In this document: piece by piece, positions 17,050-25,380 of the stretch | Layout: each line of letters begins with the position of its first letter | Position numbering within the stretch: the first letter of the stretch is position 1 | Assembly (NCBI RefSeq): GCF_030269485.1 | Contig: NZ_BSTL01000007.1 | Location: forward strand, 13,204-77,203 | DNA from: Actinoplanes sp. NBRC 103695 | GTDB lineage: Bacteria > Actinomycetota > Actinomycetes > Mycobacteriales > Micromonosporaceae | Length of the DNA stretch: 64,000 nucleotides | Reading direction: 5' to 3' | Position numbers and translations under genes: made by a program | The notes under the pieces: generated by a model | The model's input: only the letters and a program-made list of their open reading frames with translations | Databases searched by the model: none | Told to the model about the DNA's origin: nothing

Positions 17050-18237
17050 CTAGCTGCCGAGGATTCCACCCAGCAGCCCGCCGAGCAGGCCCTTGTCCTC
17101 TTCGGAACCGGTCGTCGGCGTCTCGTCCGGCGTCGGTTCCTCGCCGGGCGTCTCGTCGGCCGGCGCGATCTTCGTCCGGTTGTCGCCCTGCTTGTCCGCT
17201 GGGGCGGTGCCGGCCGGGGCGGTGGCCGGGTCCGTTGCCGGGTCGGTCTTCTCCGGACGCGCCTCGCCGGCCGGCTGCTCGTCGTCGGCACCGGACGTGC
17301 TGGGCTTGGTGCCCGGCTTCTGTCCGTGGCTCGGCGAGTCACCGTTGCTTCCGGAGGAGTCCTTGCCGGCCATGCAGCCGCGCAGGCGCGGCCCCAGCGA
17401 GTCGACGCCGGCCGGGTTGACCGCGCCGCAGGAAAGTCCGGCGCGCAACTCCTCGGCGCGGGCCTGCACGTCGTCCAGCAGGGACAGCGAGGTGTTCGCG
17501 CGTTCCCTGTCGGCCGACGCCAGCTTGCCCATCAGTGGCGCGAACGTACGGCGCTGACCGGCGACGAAAGTGTCGATCCGGGCCAGCGGCGACTTGTCGG
17601 TACGCGCCACGGCCGCCTCGGTGAGCAGCTTGACGCCCTGCCGGGTGTCGGCGTCCATGTCGTTCAGGACCCCGGAGAACCCGGTGGTGCCGCCGGGCAG
17701 CGCTGCCGCCTCGGCCAGCCGGGTACGCGCGAAGTCCAGCGACAGCTGACCGCGCGTCACGTCCGAGCCGGCCATCGCCAGCTGTGCCCGTTCGGTCTGG
17801 CGCTTGACCCCGTACAGCGCGTCGCCGGGTGCGGCGTTCTCGCTGGCCGCGGAGATCCCGGAGACGGCCATGGCACCGGCGGCGACGCCGATCACGATGG
17901 CGCCGCGGGCACGGATCCGGCGCCCGGTGAGGCTCAGGCCACGTCGCGGCTCAGCCGCGTGGCCTCCGGCCGGTTCGGTACCGGTCGGCACCGCGGTGTG
18001 ACCGATCCCGTCCCGCTCGGCCGTGGCCACGAGCATCGCTCGTAGCCCGGTGCGGAACTCGTTGCCCACCCGTGCTCCCGGGCGGACCGCGGAGAGGGTG
18101 GTACCGATGGCGACGAGCTCGGCGAGCTCCTCGTCGGCCGGACCACGGGAGTGGTGCCGACGGCCGCCGCCGGTCTCGTCGAGAAGTTCCGCGAAGCGCT
18201 CGGCGCGCCGCCGGTCGAGGAAGTCGAACCTCACCAC
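17050..18237 (-). CDS. Membrane-anchored DUF5667 protein, probable RsbN-like anti-sigma factor of BldN
   Basis: About 395 residues: a cytoplasmic N-terminal region (1-110), one membrane helix (about 112-130, GAIVIGVAAGAMAVSGI), a DUF5667 segment starting PGDALYGVKRQTERAQL, and a Pro/Thr/Asp-rich tail ending in a glycine-rich GLLGGLLGGILGS. It lies directly downstream of the bldN-like sigma gene. In Streptomyces that position is held by rsbN, the membrane anti-sigma factor of BldN, so the same role is inferred. GTG at 18237 is chosen: GGGAGG sits 5 nt upstream, whereas GTG 18243 overlaps that site. Confidence 0.75.
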   Translation of the reverse strand: MVRFDFLDRRRAERFAELLDETGGGRRHHSRGPADEELAELVAIGTTLSAVRPGARVGNEFRTGLRAMLVATAERDGIGHTAVPTGTEPAGGHAAEPRRGLSLTGRRIRARGAIVIGVAAGAMAVSGISAASENAAPGDALYGVKRQTERAQLAMAGSDVTRGQLSLDFARTRLAEAAALPGGTTGFSGVLNDMDADTRQGVKLLTEAAVARTDKSPLARIDTFVAGQRRTFAPLMGKLASADRERANTSLSLLDDVQARAEELRAGLSCGAVNPAGVDSLGPRLRGCMAGKDSSGSNGDSPSHGQKPGTKPSTSGADDEQPAGEARPEKTDPATDPATAPAGTAPADKQGDNRTKIAPADETPGEEPTPDETPTTGSEEDKGLLGGLLGGILGS

Positions 18238-18409
18238 GGGCACCTCCCTTCGCTCGTGTCTGATCCACCGATCGCGTGACCGACGGATGCGACCGCGGGT
18301 CGCACCGGGACAAACGGTCGGGGGAGGTTTAGGGTTACGGCCATCGACGCTCGGTGAAGTGTCGGCTCCGCCACGTGAGAGAGCCCGCGTGCGTGAGGCA
18401 CGCGCGCCT

Positions 18410-19369
18410 TCACCACTGGAATCCTTCGGGCAGGAGCCGGGCCAGTGCCCGCACCGCCCGGTACTGCAGCGCCTTGATCGCGCCCTCGTTCTTGCCCATG
18501 GTCTGTGCCGTCTCGGCCACCGAGAACCCCTGCAGGAAACGCAGCACGATGCACTCCTGCTGTTCCGGGTTCAGTTGTTTGACCGCGGTGAGCAGGGCGA
18601 CGTTGGTGATGTGGTCGACCACGGCCGACTCCGGGCTGCCCTCCGGGCCGCGGTCCTCGCGGTCGGCGTCGAGCACGTCGCCAGTGGTCACCTCGAGCCG
18701 GTACCGGCCCGACTTGAAGTGGTCGGCGACCAGGTTGCGAGCGATGGTGACCAGCCAGGCGCCGAGGTCGCGGCCCTGCCAGGTGAAGCTGCCGATCCGT
18801 TTGAGCGCCCGCAGGAAGGTGTCCGAGGTCAGGTCCTCGGCGAGCTGGCGGTTGCCGACCCGGAAGTAGACGAAGCGGAACACCGTGTCGACGTACCGGT
18901 CGTAGATCAGGCCGAAGGCCTCGGACTCGCCGGCCTGGGCGCGCTCGACCAGCCCCCACACCTCGGCGGCCGCGTCGGACGGGTCCGGCCGGGCCGGGTA
19001 CTTGGGTGGCTCCGACTCGGTCGGCGGGCCGGTGGTGCTCTGAGTCGGCACGACCACCTGGGTGACGTCGCCGTCCAGCGGCCGGGTCTCACCGTCCAGG
19101 CTGCGCTGGCCGGGCCCGGGCTGGGCGGGCATCGCCGGGCGGCCGGGCACGGCGACGCGACCACCGCCGACCGGCTTGATGTTGCCGGTGGGTGGCGTGT
19201 GCCGGCTGGGCGACTCGTTGATGTGCGGCCGGTTACGGGTCCGCTTGGGTCCGTCGCCTCGGATGGCGTGGACGACGAACGTCTCCACCGAATCCGCCAG
19301 CCGGGTCAGCCCCGAGTTGAGCGTGAAGCGTGCCGAGTTGCAGGGGTCGCCGGCATACACATCACTCAC
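18410..19369 (-). CDS. bldN: BldN-family ECF RNA polymerase sigma factor
   Basis: About 319 residues. Region 2 (AFGLIYDRYVDTVFRFVYFR ... DTFLRALKRIGSFTWQGRDL) and region 4 (LNPEQQECIVLRFLQGFSVAETAQTM) are almost the same as in Streptomyces BldN. As in BldN, a long N-terminal extension (about 140 residues) precedes region 2; in Streptomyces this is a removable pro-sequence. In streptomycetes BldN drives aerial development; here it may serve sporangium development. GTG 19369 has GGAGG 4 nt upstream. Neighbour content (RsbN-like gene downstream, glutaredoxin-HAD-rex-hem nearby) also matches the Streptomyces bldN region. Confidence 0.9.
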   Translation of the reverse strand: MSDVYAGDPCNSARFTLNSGLTRLADSVETFVVHAIRGDGPKRTRNRPHINESPSRHTPPTGNIKPVGGGRVAVPGRPAMPAQPGPGQRSLDGETRPLDGDVTQVVVPTQSTTGPPTESEPPKYPARPDPSDAAAEVWGLVERAQAGESEAFGLIYDRYVDTVFRFVYFRVGNRQLAEDLTSDTFLRALKRIGSFTWQGRDLGAWLVTIARNLVADHFKSGRYRLEVTTGDVLDADREDRGPEGSPESAVVDHITNVALLTAVKQLNPEQQECIVLRFLQGFSVAETAQTMGKNEGAIKALQYRAVRALARLLPEGFQW

Positions 19370-19515
19370 TGCGCCTCCGTCCCGCCAGAGCGGCATTCGA
19401 GCTGAATCCGTGCTACGTGTGGCACAGCGGGCCTCCTCGGGGTGAGGGATGGTCACTCACAACAAAAGGGGTGGGGCGGACCCGACGTTGCCGGGCCGTC
19501 CTCACCCACGGGTGT

Positions 19516-19548
19516 GGAGTCCGTTGGACAGGGAGTGTCACGGACTCC
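19516..19548. promoter_or_regulatory. Inverted repeat between bldN and the acyl-CoA ligase gene
   Basis: GGAGTCCGT (19516-19524) and its exact complement ACGGACTCC (19540-19548) flank a 15-nt loop, about 150 nt upstream of bldN. It could be an operator or an RNA hairpin in either leader; no known regulator is recognised. Confidence 0.4.
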
Positions 19549-19643
19549 GGACACACGGAGTCGCACACCGTGTGCGCTGCGCGAAATCACCATGAAGTGG
19601 CGCAGACAAGACAACAGGAACTTCTGCCACGATGTAGGACCCA

Positions 19644-19672
19644 CTCCGTACGGAGACGGACAAGTTGTCCGT
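19644..19672. promoter_or_regulatory. Adjacent palindromes upstream of the acyl-CoA ligase gene
   Basis: CTCCGTACGGAG (19644-19655) is a perfect 12-bp palindrome. It is followed at once by ACGGACAAGTTGTCCGT (19656-19672), a perfect 17-bp palindrome around a central base. They lie 22-50 nt before the ligase start codon, where a repressor (for example TetR type) would bind. The regulator is not identified. Confidence 0.55.
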
Positions 19673-19693
19673 CGTCCTCCGACCGGGGGTGAT

Positions 19694-21202
19694 GTGCCAC
19701 ACTCGCTGGTCGTGGAGAACAGAGCACGCGACGTCGTCCGCGAGGCCGCCCGGCGCCGCCCCGACGGGATCGCGCTGATCGCCGGGACAACCTCGCTGAC
19801 CTGGGCTGATGTGGACACACGGGTGGACCGGGCAGCCCGCCGGCTGGCGGCGATGGTCGATGCGCCGGGCGCCCGGGCGGGCATCGTGCTCGGCACGTCC
19901 GTCGACTTCGCGGTCACCTACTTCGCCGTGTTGCGTGCCGGGCTCGTCGCCGTGCCGCTCAACCCCGGATACACATCTGACGAGCTGAACTACGCACTGT
20001 CCGACGCGGGCGTGTCGCTGGTGGTCACGGACAGGCCGCTTGACGGCGTGTCGTGCGTGTCGCCCGACTTCGGGGAGGGCCCGGAGAGCGACCCACCGGA
20101 GGTGGCCGGCGACCAGCTGGCCGTCCTGCTCTACACGTCCGGTACCAGCGGGCGGCCCAAGGGCGCGATGCTCAGCCACGCCGCACTCGCCGCCAACCAC
20201 GAGCAGCTGGACCGGATCGAGCCGGCCGTCGTGGGCCCGGCCGATGTGGTGCTGCTGACGGTGCCGTTCTTTCACGCGTACGGGCTGAACACCGGTCTGG
20301 GCAGCGTCGCCCATCACGCGGCCACCGGCGTTCTGCTGGACAGGTTCGACCCGGCCGAGTCGCTCCGCGTGATCGCCGAGCGCGGCGTGACCGTGACGGT
20401 CGGAGTGCCGAGTATGTACGCCGCGTGGTCGCGTACCGAATCTGCCGGATCGTCCCTCACCGCCGTGCGCACCGCGGTCTGTGGCGCCGCGCCGCTCGAC
20501 CCGGACGTCGCGGCCAGGTTCACCGCCGCCACCGGCAAGACCGTGATCATCGGGTACGGGCTGACCGAGACCGCCCCGGTGCTGACCACCACCGCGGTGA
20601 GCGACCGTGGCAAGGCCGGGTCGATCGGGCGCCCGCTGCCCGGCGTGGAACTGCGGCTGCGGACCGCGAACGGTGAGGTGCTCTGGGCGGACGGCACCGC
20701 CACCCCGGCCGAGGACCTGGCCGAACTGGACCTCTCGGTCGAGGACTCGGCCGGCTCCGACCCCGCCGAGATCGTGGTGCGCGGCGCCAACCTGTTCGGC
20801 GGTTACTGGCCGGACGGGCGGGACGGGCCGGACACCGACGGGTGGTGGGGGACCGGCGACATCGCGTACGCGGACGAGGACGGCGACCTGCACCTGGTCG
20901 ACCGGATCGGCGAGCTGATCCTGGTGAACGGCTTCAACGTCTACCCGGCGGAGATCGAACGGGTGCTGGACGCCCATCCGGGCGTGGCCGAGGCGGCGGT
21001 GGTCGCGGTGGAGCACGCGGAGACCGGGCAGGCGCCGCACGCGTACGTGGTGCCGGCTCTCGACCCGGCACCCACCGTGGCCGAACTGCAGGTCTTCTGC
21101 GCGGCGCAGCTCGCGCGCTTCAAGCTCCCGGCCGCGATCGAGATCGTCTCGTCCCTGCCCCACTCGGCGCTGGGCAAGGTTCGGAAGCGGGAGCTCAGGT
21201 GA
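19694..21202 (+). CDS. AMP-dependent acyl-CoA synthetase/ligase
   Basis: About 502 residues of the ANL adenylating superfamily. The P-loop is LLYTSGTSGRPKGAM (about 150-165), followed by VPFFHAYGLN, YGLTETAP, TGDIAYADEDGDLHLVDR and the C-terminal lysine motif LGKVRKREL. It activates a carboxylic acid as acyl-AMP and then probably an acyl-CoA; the substrate is not predictable. GTG at 19694 is chosen because the GGGGGTGA ribosome-binding site is close and the enzyme core starts shortly after. The upstream in-frame extension looks noncoding. It overlaps the glutaredoxin gene by 4 nt. Confidence 0.9.
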   Translation: MPHSLVVENRARDVVREAARRRPDGIALIAGTTSLTWADVDTRVDRAARRLAAMVDAPGARAGIVLGTSVDFAVTYFAVLRAGLVAVPLNPGYTSDELNYALSDAGVSLVVTDRPLDGVSCVSPDFGEGPESDPPEVAGDQLAVLLYTSGTSGRPKGAMLSHAALAANHEQLDRIEPAVVGPADVVLLTVPFFHAYGLNTGLGSVAHHAATGVLLDRFDPAESLRVIAERGVTVTVGVPSMYAAWSRTESAGSSLTAVRTAVCGAAPLDPDVAARFTAATGKTVIIGYGLTETAPVLTTTAVSDRGKAGSIGRPLPGVELRLRTANGEVLWADGTATPAEDLAELDLSVEDSAGSDPAEIVVRGANLFGGYWPDGRDGPDTDGWWGTGDIAYADEDGDLHLVDRIGELILVNGFNVYPAEIERVLDAHPGVAEAAVVAVEHAETGQAPHAYVVPALDPAPTVAELQVFCAAQLARFKLPAAIEIVSSLPHSALGKVRKRELR

Positions 21203-21450
21203 CCAACCGCGTGACGCTGATCAGCCGGGACGGGTGCCACCTGTGCGAGGTGGCCGAGCAGGCACTGGACCGGATCGTGCCCGGCGCCTGGGACCGGGTG
21301 GACGTCGATTCGTCGCTGGACCTGGAGCGGGACTACGGCGACCGGGTGCCGGTGGTGCTGCTGGACGGCAAGGAGCACGGGTACTGGCGGGTCGAGGAAG
21401 AACGGCTGCGTCGCGATATTGCGAAGCCGCCCGGAGCGCCTCGGCTGTAG
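21199..21450 (+). CDS. Glutaredoxin-like protein
   Basis: 83 residues, a small thioredoxin-fold domain with the redox motif CHLC in LISRDGCHLCEVAEQAL and a VPVVLLDGKEHGYWRV cis-proline region. It probably reduces disulfides or mixed disulfides in the cytosol, perhaps with mycothiol. It is coupled to the acyl-CoA ligase gene by GTGA. A glutaredoxin gene also lies near rex-hem in other actinobacteria, so its place is conserved. Confidence 0.88.
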   Translation: MTNRVTLISRDGCHLCEVAEQALDRIVPGAWDRVDVDSSLDLERDYGDRVPVVLLDGKEHGYWRVEEERLRRDIAKPPGAPRL

Positions 21451-21459
21451 GTTGTGCGC

Positions 21460-22101
21460 GTGGCGCGTACGCATCTGGTCTGGGATTGGAACGGCACTCT
21501 GCTCGACGATTTCGCGCTGGTGGTCACGGCGACCAACCACGCGTTCGCGGCGGTCGGGGCTCGCGATGTCACTCCGGATGAGCATCGCCGCCGGTTCCGC
21601 CGTCCGGTCGCCGAGTTCTACGCCGAGATCCTCGAGCGGGCGGTCGACGAGGACGAGTTCGGCAAGCTGGACCGGATCTTCCACGACGCGTACCGGCTCG
21701 GGCTGACCACGATGGCGCTGGCGGCCGACGCCAAGGAGGCGCTGACCAGCTGGCCGGGCAGTCAGTCGCTGCTGTCCATGTGGTTCCACGCCGAGCTCGT
21801 CCCGACTCTCGAGACGTACGGCCTGGCCGGTCACTTCACCCGGGTGGACGGGCTGCGCACCGAGGTCGGCGGCGACCTGAAGGCCGGGCACCTGGCCGCT
21901 CACCTGCGTGAGATGGATGTCACCGGGGCGCAGACCGTGCTGATCGGCGACTCCCTGGACGACGCGGCCGCGGCTTCGTCGAACGGGGCCGCGGTCGTCC
22001 TCTATACCGGCGGATTCACCGATGCCACCCGCCTGCGCACCGCCGGGTGCCCGGTCGCGGACACGCTGGTCGAGGCGGTCGAGATCGCGCGGACGCTCTG
22101 A
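21460..22101 (+). CDS. HAD-family hydrolase
   Basis: About 213 residues. Motif I is VWDWNGTLLDD (nucleophile and general acid aspartates), the cap domain is helical, and the final motif is IGDSLDDAAAA with metal-binding acids. It is a phosphatase of unknown substrate. The start is placed at GTG 21460 because TAGGTT ends 6 nt upstream, consistent with a leaderless mRNA; GTG 21454 is possible. It lies between glutaredoxin and rex as in Streptomyces. Confidence 0.87.
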   Translation: MARTHLVWDWNGTLLDDFALVVTATNHAFAAVGARDVTPDEHRRRFRRPVAEFYAEILERAVDEDEFGKLDRIFHDAYRLGLTTMALAADAKEALTSWPGSQSLLSMWFHAELVPTLETYGLAGHFTRVDGLRTEVGGDLKAGHLAAHLREMDVTGAQTVLIGDSLDDAAAASSNGAAVVLYTGGFTDATRLRTAGCPVADTLVEAVEIARTL

Positions 22102-22166
22102 TACCGGTCGTCGGCAACGTGACGCGATTGGTCTGAAGGCGGTTGGACCGGTAATACTCGGATGAG

Positions 22167-22186
22167 CTCGCCATTAGCACGGCGAG
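22167..22186 (+). terminator. Weak hairpin between the HAD gene and rex
   Basis: A 6-bp stem (CTCGCC / GGCGAG) with an 8-nt loop lies 66 nt after the HAD stop and before the rex promoter. No T-tract. It is a possible terminator only. Confidence 0.3.
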
Positions 22187-22222
22187 TGGATCTTCGTCCA
22201 GACCTCCTATCAAGATCGCGAT

Positions 22223-22251
22223 TTGTGCACGCCTTCACAAGCGCCTACTCT
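22223..22251 (+). promoter_or_regulatory. Rex operator overlapping the rex-hem promoter
   Basis: TTGTG-N8-CACAA (22223-22240) is a full match to the Rex operator consensus of actinobacteria. TTGTGC may also be the -35 element, with TACTCT (22246-22251) as -10 at a 17-nt spacing. Binding of Rex at low NADH/NAD+ ratio would block polymerase; rising NADH (low oxygen) would release it. This implies autoregulation of rex and control of the haem genes behind it. Confidence 0.88.
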
Positions 22252-22341
22252 GTGGCACTGATGAGCCCCGGTATCACAGCCGGACCTTGCCGTCCACGGT
22301 GGGCTCTCTGCAGGCCGGCCATCTCGTCGTCACGGAGTCAG

Positions 22342-23079
22342 ATGAGCGAGCAGCGACACGGAACCACGCACGGCGCCCCCGGCGCGGTCCCCGCCTTTCC
22401 GGATCTTCCCGAGGCGACGATCGCCCGGCTGCCGGAATACCTGCGTGCGCTGCACAACCTCGAGGACGGCGCCGAGACCATCTCCAGCGAGGGTCTGGCC
22501 GCCGCCGCCGGGGTCAACTCGGCGAAACTTCGCAAGGACCTCTCTCACCTGGGTTCGTACGGCACCCGAGGCGTCGGCTACGACGTGGCGCTGCTGACCG
22601 CCCAGATCGAGTACATCCTCGGCCTCGATCAGCGCCGGGCCGTCTGCCTGGTCGGCGTCGGCAACCTCGGCCACGCGCTGGCCGGCTACGACGGCTTCGC
22701 CGGCCGCGGCTTCCGCATCGTCGCGCTCTTCGACGCCGCCCCGGGTCGTGTCGGCGAGGTGATAAACGGACTGCTCGTCCGGCACATCGACGAACTTCCT
22801 CAGGTCGCCGCCGAGGAGTCGATCGCGATCGGCGTGATCGCCACCCCGGCCTCCGCCGCGCAGGCAGTCGCCGACGATCTGGTCTCCGCGGGGGTGACCA
22901 GCATCCTGAACTTCGCGCCGTGCGTGCTGTCGGTGCCCTCCGGGGTCGACGTCCGCAAGGTCGACCTCGCCATCGAGCTGCAGATCCTCTCCTTCCACGA
23001 GCACCGCAAGGCGTCGCTGACCGCGCTGCCCGGCGGCCGGGTGAACGGCGCGGTCGGCACCGAGGCGGTGGGCTCGTGA
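22342..23079 (+). CDS. rex: Redox-sensing transcriptional repressor Rex
   Basis: 245 residues. N-terminal winged helix (LRALHNLEDGAETISSEGLA ... LRKDLSHLGSYGTRGVGYDV) and C-terminal Rossmann domain with GVGNLGHALAGY binding NAD(H). Rex represses respiratory genes when NADH is scarce. ATG 22342 with GGAG 6 nt upstream is chosen over the longer frame from 22162. It overlaps hemA by 4 nt (GTGA), and a Rex operator lies in front. The rex-hemACDB order is the Streptomyces one. Confidence 0.96.
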   Translation: MSEQRHGTTHGAPGAVPAFPDLPEATIARLPEYLRALHNLEDGAETISSEGLAAAAGVNSAKLRKDLSHLGSYGTRGVGYDVALLTAQIEYILGLDQRRAVCLVGVGNLGHALAGYDGFAGRGFRIVALFDAAPGRVGEVINGLLVRHIDELPQVAAEESIAIGVIATPASAAQAVADDLVSAGVTSILNFAPCVLSVPSGVDVRKVDLAIELQILSFHEHRKASLTALPGGRVNGAVGTEAVGS

Positions 23080-24365
23080 ACCTGCTCTGTGTCGGCACCT
23101 CCTACCGCACCGCCGACGTCGCCACCCTGGAACGGCTCACGTTCACCCCGGCGCAGCTGACCGAGGTGCTCGCTCACCTGGTCAAGCAGCCCTATGTCGG
23201 CGAGGCCGTGGTCGTTTCCACCTGCAACCGGGTCGAGGTGTACGCGGCGGTCAGCGGATTCCACGGCGGCCTGGGCGACATCTGCACCGTGCTCGCCGAG
23301 CACTCCGGCATCGGTGCCAGCGAGCTCGCCGCCCACCTCTACGTGCACTACGACGAGGCGGCCGTCCGGCACGCGTTCCGGGTCGCGGCCGGTCTCGACT
23401 CGATGGTCGTCGGCGAGGCGCAGATCCTCGGGCAGCTCCGCGACTCGTACCACGTGGCCACCGAGGCGGACACCGCCGGCCGGCTCCTGCACGAGCTGAT
23501 GCAGCAGACCCTCCGGGTCGGCAAGCGGGCGCACGCCGAGACCGGCATCGACAAGGCCGGGCAGAGTGTGGTCACCGCCGCTCTCGACGTGGCCGCCCAG
23601 CAGATCGGCGACCTGACCGGCCGGCCCGCCCTGGTGATCGGCGCCGGCGCGATGGGCGCGCTCTCGGTCGCCACACTGACCAGGGCCGGCGTCGGGCCGC
23701 TGCGGATCACCAACCGCGGCGCCGAGCGGGCCGCACGCCTCGCCGAGGCCTACGGCGCGACCGCGATCCCGTACGCCGAGCTGGACGCCGCGCTCGCCGA
23801 GGCCGAGATCGTCATCAGTGCCACCGCGTCATCGTCGCCGGTGCTCGACCGGGCCATGCTCGCCGCCGCCGCGCCGCTGGTCGTGCTCGACCTGGCCGTG
23901 CCGCGTGACGTCGCCCCCGACGTGACCGGTATCGACGGCGTCACCGTGATCGACATCGAGGGACTGGCCGCCGGCCGGCGTGCCCTGCCCGCGGCCGCCG
24001 AGACCGCCGCCGTGGAGCAGATCGTCGTCGCCGAGGTCGAGCACTTCCTGGCCTGGCTGCGCGGCACCGAGATCGCCCCGACGGTCGCCGCACTGCGCAC
24101 CCGGGCCGACGACGTGGTCACCGCCGAGCTGCGCAAGCTGACCTCGCGACGGCCGGAATTCACCGAGGAGCAACGCGCCGACGTTTCCCGTACGCTGCAC
24201 CGGGTCGTCCAGCAGCTGTTGCATTCGCCGACCGTCCGGGTCCGGCAACTGGCCGCCGAACCGGGCGGCGATCAGTACGCCGCCCTGCTGCGCGAGCTGT
24301 TCGACCTGGACGTTCCCATGGCCACACAGGCAGACGCCGTACCGGAGATCGGGGGTAACGCATGA
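23076..24365 (+). CDS. hemA: Glutamyl-tRNA reductase HemA
   Basis: 429 residues. First committed step of C5-pathway tetrapyrrole synthesis: NADPH-dependent reduction of glutamyl-tRNA to glutamate-1-semialdehyde. Catalytic cysteine C50 lies in VVSTCNRVEVY; the NADP-binding motif is VIGAGAMGALSV and the C-terminal dimerisation helix is present. GTG start overlaps the rex stop; ATGA overlap with hemC downstream. hemL, the next enzyme, is not in the window. Confidence 0.97.
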   Translation: MNLLCVGTSYRTADVATLERLTFTPAQLTEVLAHLVKQPYVGEAVVVSTCNRVEVYAAVSGFHGGLGDICTVLAEHSGIGASELAAHLYVHYDEAAVRHAFRVAAGLDSMVVGEAQILGQLRDSYHVATEADTAGRLLHELMQQTLRVGKRAHAETGIDKAGQSVVTAALDVAAQQIGDLTGRPALVIGAGAMGALSVATLTRAGVGPLRITNRGAERAARLAEAYGATAIPYAELDAALAEAEIVISATASSSPVLDRAMLAAAAPLVVLDLAVPRDVAPDVTGIDGVTVIDIEGLAAGRRALPAAAETAAVEQIVVAEVEHFLAWLRGTEIAPTVAALRTRADDVVTAELRKLTSRRPEFTEEQRADVSRTLHRVVQQLLHSPTVRVRQLAAEPGGDQYAALLRELFDLDVPMATQADAVPEIGGNA

Positions 24366-25291
24366 GGACGCCACTGCGTCTGGGCACCCGCGGCTCCGCG
24401 CTGGCCCTGGCACAGTCCCGGATGGTCGCGGACGCGGTCACCGCGAGCACCGGTCACCCGGTCGAGTTGGTGCGCATCGCCACCGCGGGGGACAAGTCGG
24501 CGGCGCCGGTCGCCGAGCTGGGCGTCGGGGTCTTCGTGTCCGCACTGCGGGACGCGCTGATCGCCGACGAGATCGACTTCGCCGTGCACTCGTACAAGGA
24601 CCTGCCCACCGCCGGGCACCCGAGCCTGCACATCGCCGCAGTTCCGGAGCGTGCCGACCCCCGTGACGTGCTGATCGCCCGGGACGGGCTGACCCTCACC
24701 GAGCTGCCCGCGGGCTCGGAGATCGGGACGGGCGCGGTGCGCCGAATCGCGCAACTGCACGCTTTGGGCCTACAGTTGCGGATCACTCCGATCCGGGGCA
24801 ACGTCGACAGCCGGATCGCTCGGGTGCTCGGCCCCTCGGCCGACCTCGACGCGGTCGTCCTGGCCCGGGCCGGAGTGCAGCGCCTCGGCCGCACGGCCGA
24901 GGTCACCGAGACGCTGGACCCGATGCTCATGCTGCCCGCCCCGGCCCAGGGCGCGCTGGCGGTGGAGTGCCGGACCGGCGACGCGGACCTGATCGAGCTG
25001 CTGGCCGCACTCGATCACGCACCGTCCCGCGCCGCCGTCGTGGCGGAGCGGGCGATGCTCGCCACGCTGGAGGCCGGGTGTTCCGCCCCGGTCGCCGCAT
25101 ACGCCGAACTCGCCGAGGGCGAGGACGGCGACGAGATCTACCTGCGCGGTGCCGTGATCAGCCCGGACGGGGGCCGAGACGTCCGGTTGTCGCGCACTGG
25201 AACGCCCGCCGACGCTGCGGAGATCGGCAAGGCGCTCGCCGCCGATCTTCTCGACAATGGCGCCGACACCCTGATGGGGAGCACAGCATGA
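24362..25291 (+). CDS. hemC: Porphobilinogen deaminase HemC
   Basis: 309 residues. Polymerises four porphobilinogens to hydroxymethylbilane. The dipyrromethane cofactor cysteine is C240 in LEAGCSAPVAAYAE; the catalytic aspartate is in VHSYKDLPT (D80); TRGSALALAQS and RGNVDSRIA are the expected substrate-binding loops. It is translationally coupled to hemA (ATGA). Its stop overlaps the ATG of a 30-codon ORF contained in an interspersed repeat, which separates it from hemD. Confidence 0.97.
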   Translation: MRTPLRLGTRGSALALAQSRMVADAVTASTGHPVELVRIATAGDKSAAPVAELGVGVFVSALRDALIADEIDFAVHSYKDLPTAGHPSLHIAAVPERADPRDVLIARDGLTLTELPAGSEIGTGAVRRIAQLHALGLQLRITPIRGNVDSRIARVLGPSADLDAVVLARAGVQRLGRTAEVTETLDPMLMLPAPAQGALAVECRTGDADLIELLAALDHAPSRAAVVAERAMLATLEAGCSAPVAAYAELAEGEDGDEIYLRGAVISPDGGRDVRLSRTGTPADAAEIGKALAADLLDNGADTLMGSTA

Positions 25292-25376
25292 GCGACTGCA
25301 CCGAGCGGCACCCAGTCGCACCAAACGACGGCCTCGTGCGCGAGGGCCAGGAGCGCATGCTCAAGGAAGGCACAGC
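25288..25376 (+). repeat. Interspersed (MIRU-like) repeat inserted at the hemC/hemD junction
   Basis: 89 bp from the ATG overlapping the hemC stop to the hemD start. Its first 24 nt match the minus-strand repeat unit of 1-259 at 22 positions, and a second block from 25340 (GCGAGGGCCAGGAG...) matches the unit at about 22 of 27 positions. The middle is unrelated in sequence but similar in length. Like mycobacterial interspersed repetitive units, it sits exactly where two operon genes would otherwise overlap and ends in ATGA. Confidence 0.8.
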
Positions 25377-25380
25377 ATGA
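25288..25380 (+). CDS. Possible 30-residue ORF within the interspersed repeat
   Basis: Starts MSDCTERHPVAPNDG and ends with a TGA that overlaps the hemD ATG; its own ATG overlaps the hemC TGA, so it could hand ribosomes from hemC to hemD. The first residues resemble MTDCTERH encoded by the tandem copies at 1-259, but an indel shifts the frame afterwards, so the protein is not conserved as a whole. It more likely serves translational coupling than a protein function. Confidence 0.5.
   Translation: MSDCTERHPVAPNDGLVREGQERMLKEGTA

Noticed and set aside
22287..23075. Fusion of an upstream segment to hemA in one long frame
   Set aside because: The frame upstream of 23076 lies over rex in another frame; the GTGA overlap and HemA length fix the start at 23076.
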